From Fulvia fulva (Eukaryota > Ascomycota > Dothideomycetes > Mycosphaerellales > Mycosphaerellaceae), in assembly GCF_020509005.1 (NCBI RefSeq), contig NC_063023.1, positions 744,001-808,000 of the forward strand: 64,000 nt of DNA. Reading direction: 5' to 3'. Below, one piece after another: positions 57,333 to 64,000 of this stretch; position 1 is the stretch's first letter; each line of letters starts with the position of its first letter. The translations under genes were made by a program, and so were the position numbers. Below the pieces are notes generated by a model. The model was not told where the DNA came from. It worked only from the letters and a program-made list of their open reading frames with translations, and did no database searches.

Positions 57333-57575
57333 CTATGTAGGATGGTGCAAGTTGAAGTCTCCCAGCACGATGTGTTGGGAGTCACTCTGCAAGATGTCTG
57401 GCAGCTGTTGTAGTGTGCCTAGCTGGGTGCTGCTTCTGGAGCTGGGGGGTGGGTTGTATACACTGTGGATGTGGATGCTGCCTTGGTTGGTGTTGAGTCT
57501 GACTGAGGTGATGTCTCCCCCTTCCTGTTGGATTTGTTCCCAGCTGTCTGTTGCCATCCCTTTGCTGATGTACAT
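57333..57575 (-). pseudogene. LINE copy 2 ORF2 endonuclease segment
   Basis: 80 open codons end with LQSDSQHIVLGDFNLHHPT, the GDFN motif of exonuclease/endonuclease/phosphatase-type nucleases that nick target DNA for LINE insertion. Preceded by IHIHSVYNPPPSS. It is separated from the RT segment by stops. Confidence 0.8.
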
Positions 57576-57787
57576 GCATGTTCTAGGGGTGCCTTGTTTA
57601 GCTAGGAGTGTGTGATACCTTGGGTCGTTAGCAGTAGATGGTCTATTAGATTTGCTGTTAATCTAAGGTTCCTGGACTGCAATAACTAGGTGTTTCTTTG
57701 GGTCCAGTGCTTGGAGAAAGCTTCTCTGGACCTTGTGCTGGCTTTTGTTGACATTGTACTGGATAGTGGTAAGATTGGGTGTCTCAA

Positions 57788-58297
57788 TCATGACTCATCC
57801 ATGCTGGTCTCCTGCTGGTCTTCTCGTGCTTCCTGCTGCTGGCTGCTATTTGGGATTGTGGTAAGGTTGAGCCTGCTTTGTGACGGGTCTCTTCCTGCAA
57901 CCACAATTGATTTTGGTCTACCTATAGCAGGGTGGCCTTGGGCCTGTGTGGTCTCTTCTGTTCTGCCTCTTTTCAGAGGGTTGTAGACAGTCCTTAGGGG
58001 TTCTTGGGTGATTGTCCCTGTCTGGAATCTGATAGGGGTGTTGATCCTGGCTTCTCTTGCCCTCCTCTTTGCCTCAATCCTAGCTGTGCAGTCTTGGGAC
58101 CAGGAAGGGTGTTTCTTTCCACAGCATGCACATCTGGCTTCACTCTTTGGGGCTGTGCAATTCTGTACTTTGTGGCTACCCGCACAGTGGGAACAAGTGT
58201 CCTTTTGGCTTAGGCATCTAGTAGAGATATGACCATACTGTTGGCACTTGAACCATTGCAGTAGTCTGTAGGTGCTCCTATAGATTTCTGTGTCCAT
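57788..58297 (-). pseudogene. LINE copy 2 ORF1 zinc-knuckle segment
   Basis: 169 open codons with CQQYGHISTRC, CSHCAGSHKVQNC and CACCGKKHPSWSQDC, successive zinc knuckles typical of the nucleic-acid-binding ORF1 protein of fungal LINEs, followed by an Arg-rich helix. The ORF is truncated upstream by stops. Confidence 0.85.
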
Positions 58298-59069
58298 TCT
58301 TTCACATTCCTAGAAGATGCCCTTGTCAAGCACGGTGTTTGCCTGTTCTACAGTGCCTATCTAGAGCACTAGAGAAGACTCTCTTTGTGTCCTTTGTCTT
58401 TCTGTTGACCTATGCTGCTTTTGTGATCTGTAGCCCTAGGCATACAGCCTGGTTCTGGTCCTACAGCCTCTTAAGGTCTCCTTCAATGTCAAACTTTGTG
58501 GTCATCCTATAGGCAATAACCATATTTTGTTGGTGTGAGACCTTAGCCGTCTTGCCTAGTTTGACTGTCCACTCCTTCTATGTCTCTAGCCTCTTCCTGT
58601 CTTGCTCCTGTGCTGTGAACAGCTTAAGGACACCTCCCTTCTCTTTCCTAGCTCCAATGATGCCTTGTATCCCAATCTTCTGTATGATCTCCTTGCCTGA
58701 CAGGCCCTCAATCTCTTTCTGCTCTTGCTGGTCGGAAATGTAGACCTTGATAGCTGTTTTCTAGGGGGGAGGGTTTTGGGATGCAACTGCTGCCTAGGTT
58801 AGTTGGCTTAGTTTCTGGCCTTCCTATGTCCTCTTCTTTGCTACTGCTGCTACTGTCCTGTTAATGATCTGTCCTATTTGGCTCCTTAGTGCCTTTAGCC
58901 CTCCAAGGAGCTCCAAAATCATCCCCTTAAGTGCTCTTTCTAGGTGCTCGCCATCTCCTGCCATTGCCATTATTTCTGCCTTCCTGCAGACCTCCTTCCA
59001 CTCGTTACTCTCCTGCTCCTGGTCGTTTCCTGCGATCGCTATCATCGTGTCCCTTTGCTTCCTAGGCCG

Positions 59070-60689
59070 CGTATAGTACTTTATTGATATATATTCTACG
59101 ACTATATAGTAGCTAGTTACTTAGGGGACGAGAAGACGTATAAATTAGTAGCTCGTAACTATACCTAGCTAGGTATCGTACGATTTATTAAGAGCTATAT
59201 ACGTACCTACCGCGCTTACCGTACGAATAAGAATACTAACATCTAGTACCTAGGGCTATTAAGACCGCTACTAGTACTATTTAGCGCTTAGGAGGATATC
59301 TCTATTAACTTCGTAGTTAAACTACCGAAGGGAATAAGCGTAGTCGACGGGCAAACGTACGAGAACATTATAACCGTTATATACCGCTTAACTAAGGAGC
59401 GACATATCATTCCTATCACCTCGATAATAGTAGAGCATTACGTACTAGTATTCCTTAAGTACGTGTTTAGTAGATATAGGCTCCCGAAGTCTATTGTCTC
59501 GGATCGTAGTACGTAATAGGTTTCCGTATTCTAGCGTAGGGTATACGCGCTACTTAGTATTAGTCGAAAGCTATCTTTATCGTTCTACCTAGAAATAGAT
59601 AGATAGTCGGAGAACACGAATAAAGTAATAGAGCAATACCTACGTATCTTTATTAACTATACCTAGGACGACTAGCTAGATTAGACTCTATTAGCTAAGT
59701 TTATAGCAAATAATGTAGTATCCGTAATAATAGGCGTCTTACCGTTCTATACTAATACTAGGCGTAATCTAAGGTTCTCTAAGTTCGACTTAGACTTACC
59801 TATACTACTAATACTATATAAATAGCGACTAGACGCCGAGTCCGCGGACAAGTTTACGGCTAAGATATAAGAGATATACTAATACTTACGATAGTAGATA
59901 GCCTAAGTATAAGTAGTCTAAGCTAAGTACGTAAACTAGACGCGTATACCTATACTTCGTCGCCTTCGGCGTACCGTAGTATAGGTAAGTACTAAGAACT
60001 AGACGATAGAGAGACCTTCTCGTAAGATAGACGTAAAGTAGTCTAGACCGTACGTAATTACGGAGGTACTACTAGGTAACACTTATAAAGTAGAGCTCCT
60101 ACCTACTTTAAATATCGACAATCGCTTCTACTTATACCTTCTTATACTAGTTTATCCGCCGGTTATAGGACAGACATAACCCGTACTACTACCGATCCGA
60201 ATTGTCGACGACGAATAATACAAAACCGATCCCGCCGAACCCGATTAATAGGAAGTTAAGCAAATTCTAGACTATAAGAAGAGATAGCCGCGAGGACTAA
60301 TACCGGTAGGAGGCAAATAGCTATATTAGGAATACTTAGTGAAATACATTAGATATAATAAGCTATCCTATAAAGCTACGAACTAGGTTATCGAGACAGC
60401 CGCCGCCTCCGTAGCCGACTTTTACTATAACTACCTAAGAGCGACTAAGCTACCTAGTTTTTAACTACCTATAGACTAGATACCGAATAAGAATGCTATA
60501 GGTATACGTATAGCGCGCTAACTAGTAAAAGTAGCGATGACTCTAATACCGGTAGAACGAGGCCTCCGGGCTTATAAGAAAGAGAGCGATACGTATAGTC
60601 TAATAGATAATAAGGTGTTTACGGAGGTAATAAAAGATATAAGAGGAGAGGAGAGTGCTCCGGAGCGTACTCTAAGAGGGGGGGGGTAG
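59070..60689 (+). pseudogene. Integrase and C-terminal part of pol, element A
   Basis: Continuation of element A after LINE copy 2. Read through stops it gives KLVARNYTWLG, ISINFVVKLPKG with the first integrase Asp, TVIYRLTKERHIIPI, SIVSDRS with the second Asp, and a Ser-Glu-Asn near 59,610 at the DGQSERTN position. A chromodomain-like stretch lies near 60,300-60,430. It ends in a long G-run (PPT) before the LTR at 60,690. Confidence 0.75.
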
Positions 60690-60874
60690 TGTTACCGTAC
60701 CGGCGTATATTTACTTAAACCTACGGGTACGTACCTAGACCTTGCGCCCGCTAATTAATCCGACTAGCGGCTTGGCGCCCGTATATAACTCTCGCGCCCT
60801 CCGCGCCTCCCTTAGATAGAACATCTATTCGACTTATACCTTATCTGACTACGTACTTATACCTACTTATAATA
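60690..60874 (+). repeat. 3' LTR of element A
   Basis: 185 bp, begins TGTTACCGTACCGGCG after a G8 purine tract and ends TATAATA (RIP-altered from TATAACA in the left copy). Apart from the missing 5' end of the left LTR, differences between the two are mainly C/T and G/A. Confidence 0.85.
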
Positions 60875-63498
60875 AGACCCCTCGTAACTTAATAGATATT
60901 CTGTCCTTCCTTAGCTTTTATAACTTCTATAGGCGGTTTATTTGTAACTACTTAGGCATCGCCTACCTAACAATATAGCTTACTAAGAAAGACGTACTAT
61001 AGGTATAGGGTAACGAATATTAGGACGCTTTCGAACGTATAAAATAAGCGTTTACTAAGGACGATATTGTGCTCGTACATTTCGTACCCGGGCGAGAAAC
61101 GAAGCTCGAAACGGATACGTCGGACTTCGTTACTACTGTAGTAATATCGTAGCGAGGAGAAGACGGTATATAGCGCCTAGTAGCTTTTATATCTAAGAAG
61201 ATATCGCCGTAAGAATATAACTACGATATCTATAATAAGGAACTAACTACTCGCTATCGTAAAAGCCTTTAAGGAATAGAAGCTAGAGCTTATGTCTAGA
61301 GACATTAATAGAGATAAGGCCGACTTCGAAAACCTTACCGACGAAAGCGGTAAGCTAATCCTAGTATACTCTAATTATAAGAACCTTAAATAGTTTACGA
61401 GTACTAAGGTCCTAAATAGACGCTAGGTACGTTAGTCCGAGTTCTTATCGTAGTTCTACTTCAAGATTGTCTATATCCCTAGTAAGACGAATGTCAAACC
61501 TAATACTCTAATACGGCGGCTATAGGACGTCCCTATAAACGATAACGACCTACGAAGATAGTATTAAGAACAGACGTTACTACCTAAGTACCAATTCCTT
61601 AATATCTCGCCGATAGAGATCCGTCTAGGCCGATAGGACAATAAACTTATAACTAAGATCCGCGTTATATATAGAGAAGCGGAGCTATAGTAAGCGTTAC
61701 GCTAGTTAGACGTAGGAGAGCCTTATACGCTACTACGCTAGTACCGTATAGATAATAGCGAGGCGGTAGCTATAGGCGGCCTTATCTATATTAAGAACAG
61801 ATACGGCGGCTATAACGTCTTTATACTAGACGTACTAGGTTTACGCTTTAAGGTCTTCTAAGTATATTATAGTACCCCCTCTACTAGTTACCTAGGTCGT
61901 ACGAAGACCTACGAGCTTATTACTCGCGACTTCGTCTAGCCCGGCCTTTTGTAGTATATACGTAATAAGATCTTTAAGTACTATAAATGCCGCTCGTTAA
62001 AACCCTTATAGACAGAATACCTAGGGCTACTAAAACCCCTACTAATCCCGTTTAAACTATAGGACGAAATTGCTATAGATTTCGTAGTAGGACTACCGAA
62101 GAGTACTAATTACAATGGCGTTATATATACTAATACCCTTACGATTACTAACCGTACGGGTAAGGGATGCTATATAATCCTAGTAAAGGAGATAACGGCC
62201 GAAGATATCGCCGAGGTCTTTGTCCGGGACTACTACTACTTATATAGTACCCCTCTATCTATTATTTAGATCGAGGTAGTTAGTAGCTATTAGCTTTTTC
62301 GTAACGCTTCTACGAACTAGTAGGGATAGTCTATAAGTTGTCTATAGCCTTCTATCCTAAGACCGATAGACAGTCTAAGAATACAAATAAGGAGATAGAG
62401 AAGTACCTCCGTATCTTTATCGACTACGTATAAGAAGATTAGGTATAGTAGCTTCCGCTAGCGGAATTCGTAAAGAACAACTACGTTATAGAAGTAATAG
62501 GTATATCGCTATTCTTTACCGAACGAGGCCGTAATCCTCGTACTAGTAACTTCAATAGAGATAGCCTCTCTAAGCGTCTAATACCTACTAAGTAACGCCT
62601 ATCCGCCGAAAAGGCAGAGCGTTTTACTTAATAGATAAAGGGCTTCTATACGTACCTATACGAATACTTACGTTACGATCAAGCCCTATAAGTAGATAAC
62701 GCTAATATATACCGTACTATACTACCGCGATATAGCCTAGGCGACCGTATCTATAATAATACTAAGAACTAGAAGTTATTACGCCTAGCTAAGAAGCTTA
62801 ATATTAAATAGTTTAGACCGGTAATAATTACTACCGCGCTTAGTAAGAATACGTATAGTATTGCTCTACTAGAGACGATCCGCGTATATAACTCCTTCTA
62901 TTTAAATCTTCTCCGACCGGTAGATCTAGAAGATAACGTACGACCGCCGCCGATCGAGGTTACTAATAAAACTAGTAATACGTTCAAGACCTAGGAGGTT
63001 AAACGCGTCCTAGATTCTAAGCCGAAGGGTAGAGGCATTACTATACTAGTAAAATAGAAGGGCTATTAAGATAGTAAGTCTACCTAGGAGCCCGCGAGCG
63101 TAGTATATAAGGATATACCGAAGGTAGTCGTAGACTTTAAGTATAATAACCTAACTAAGTCTATACCGATCAACTTTTATCCGCTAGAAGATTAGATTCC
63201 GAATAAGACCTTAGTCGATATAAGGCTAGACGCGAACGTAATAGATCTAGTACCTTAGTTAACCGTAACGGTATAGCCTCTACGGAAAGGTAATAGCCCT
63301 ATAGCTCTAGCTAAGGATAACTATACGCCTAATACTAACGATAGCTATATTAAAAGGGTTTTAGTACCTACTTCTAGTAGGTTATTAGAGCTAATAGACG
63401 AAACGAACGATATAGAGGATAATAAAGCTTTCGTATTTACGCTAAGGGAGATTAAAGGACATTCGCTTCGAGACAAAGGTGTTTTAGAGGGGGGGTAG
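60875..63498 (+). mobile_element. Ty3/gypsy fragment C: RT C-terminus to chromodomain, RIP-mutated
   Basis: Starts abruptly within reverse transcriptase (KTPRNLIDILSFLSFYNFYRRF) after the LTR of element A. It continues through RNase H (YNYDIYNKEL near 61,215), integrase (LTITNRTGKGCY near 62,150) and a chromodomain (ILVKQKGYQDSKS near 63,045, with TAG where the aromatic-cage Trp is expected). A purine tract (AGAGGGGGGG) precedes its LTR. Stops throughout. It is a different family from the fragment on the left of element A. Confidence 0.75.
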
Positions 63499-63701
63499 TA
63501 TTACGGCCGCTCCGTAAGTAAAGGATTCGAATCTGATCACGTGACTCCGAGTCACGTGACCCGGATGACTAAGCTCGGCCCGATGCCGACGCCCGATACC
63601 TCGGCCTTTAAGTATAGGCCTCGTTCTAAGACTCTCTTCTCTCTTTAGCTATCGACTTCGTTAATACTATACCCTTATACTCTCGTACTATAGTCTCGTA
63701 A
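63499..63701 (+). repeat. 3' LTR of fragment C
   Basis: Begins TATTACGGCC (TG changed to TA) after the purine tract and ends near TCTCGTAATA, so about 200 bp. No second copy is in the window. It contains a perfect 10-bp inverted repeat around a CCG spacer with a CACGTG in each arm (63,537-63,559). Confidence 0.65.
63537..63559. promoter_or_regulatory. Double CACGTG palindrome in LTR
   Basis: TCACGTGACT and AGTCACGTGA separated by CCG form a perfect palindrome in the U3-like part of the LTR. CACGTG is a bHLH binding site. A regulatory role is inference. Confidence 0.5.
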
Positions 63702-64000
63702 TATATATACTACGGCCGAAGGTACCTAGCGTATATAAACTAATACCTAGCTAGAATAGTAGTATAAGAACGAGCGAGATAAGTAAGGATCTCTATACTA
63801 GCTAGGTACCCCTAATAATAGTAGGAGGGACCTACCGTATATAAGGGCTTCGAGCCGAGTAAGAGGAAGAGGGTAGAAGAGACGAATAAGGGAACCTAAC
63901 CTTAAACGTATCTACCTCCCGGTAGGCCTAGATACCTTAACCGGGCTACTAACGAACTAGGCTAAATACGTATCTTTAGGGCGCCCTAGCGGTCCTAGGG
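63702..64000 (+). mobile_element. LINE copy 4 fragment, cut by the window end
   Basis: Plus-strand fragment about 94% identical to the reverse complement of 31,246-31,544 in LINE copy 1. It directly abuts the LTR of fragment C and continues beyond the window. It corresponds to the ORF1 part of the LINE. Confidence 0.8.

Larger units (their letters stand above)
54211..59066 (-). mobile_element. LINE retrotransposon copy 2, weakly RIP-mutated, inserted in element A
   Basis: About 4.86 kb on the minus strand. Its 3' tail is ATCTATCTAT at the left end; the 5' end is near CCTAGGAAGCAAAGGG, similar to the start of copy 3. It interrupts element A between RNase H and integrase. TG and CA dinucleotides are common, unlike in the flanks, and long open stretches survive, though stops at former Trp/Gln codons break both ORFs. 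No certain target duplication was found. It is the best copy for identifying the family (zinc-knuckle ORF1; endonuclease plus reverse transcriptase ORF2), which looks Tad1-like. Confidence 0.85.
34866..60874 (+). mobile_element. Ty3/gypsy chromovirus-like element A, RIP-mutated and interrupted three times
   Basis: Bounded by related LTRs at 34,866-35,035 (5' end truncated) and 60,690-60,874, with a purine tract just before the right LTR. Subtracting a LINE (38,679-43,658), a pogo element (43,921-53,012) and a second LINE (54,211-59,066) leaves about 7 kb, normal for the family. Gag-like coiled-coil and basic sequence lies at about 35,200-37,300, pol from about 37,300. Reverse transcriptase is split between about 38,550, 43,660-43,920 and 53,015-53,300. 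RNase H runs to 54,200 and integrase from 59,090, with a degenerate chromodomain-like stretch near 60,300. All frames are interrupted by RIP-type stops. Confidence 0.85.

Noticed and set aside
54211..59066. Strand-biased CCAG to CTAG mutation in LINE copy 2
   Set aside because: At first CTAG seemed to replace CCAG selectively on one strand, but many CCAG and CTGG sites remain, so no bias can be claimed by eye.
54190..59080. Target-site duplication for LINE copy 2 (CCGTTAT / CCGCGTAT)
   Set aside because: The two ends are similar but not identical and the 5' end is uncertain, so it is not reported as a duplication.

Overview
This is nuclear DNA of a filamentous ascomycete. Genes have short 50-80 nt GT...CTRAC...AG introns, and there are HET-domain, aquaglyceroporin, NADP-GDH and mitochondrial FAS/complex I genes. 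Many transposon copies carry a CpA-directed RIP (repeat-induced point mutation) signature. A Dothideomycete is plausible, but that is inference from general gene character, not a measured placement.

The window has two compartments. Bases 1-27,400 are a gene-bearing arm. In order it holds: a Git3/cAMP-receptor-like GPCR; a probably frameshifted cupin gene; a short 2EXR-like protein; an aquaglyceroporin flanked on both sides by two inverted paralogous genes for small secreted cysteine-rich proteins (one apparently broken); a DUF7587-like protein; TRAPPC2L/Tca17; the complex I PSST subunit; a secreted isochorismatase-fold protein lacking the usual Cys; a small conserved protein; mitochondrial malonyl-CoA:ACP transacylase; NADP-glutamate dehydrogenase; an SDR; a Gln-rich hypothetical; a monocarboxylate-type MFS transporter; and a HET-domain protein. 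Intron positions are given where frame, donor, branch site and acceptor all agree.

Bases 27,620-64,000 are a transposon island with no host gene. Most of it is strongly RIP-mutated: TA-rich, full of TAG/TAA stops, CpG retained. Its core is a nest. A chromovirus-like Ty3/gypsy element (A, 34,866-60,874) is interrupted by a LINE (38,679-43,658, 16-bp target duplication), by a Fot1/pogo DNA transposon (43,921-53,012, TA duplication) and by a second LINE (about 54,211-59,066). The pogo element is itself split by an intact, un-RIPed chromovirus (B, 44,119-51,340) with two identical 184-bp LTRs and a CGACG duplication. Removing LINE3, the pogo element and element B restores the reading frame of each host element. 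Fragments of other gypsy elements and more copies of the same LINE family flank the nest.

The most interesting material is in element B. Its gag and pol overlap in a -1 relationship, and the overlap contains a canonical slippery heptamer G_GGA_AAT, a 5-nt spacer and a perfect 8-bp stem. Elements A and B both have, 2 nt after the 5' LTR, a 9-10 nt stretch complementary to an LTR segment about 40 nt downstream of a TATA box. That is the arrangement expected for Tf1-type self-primed reverse transcription.
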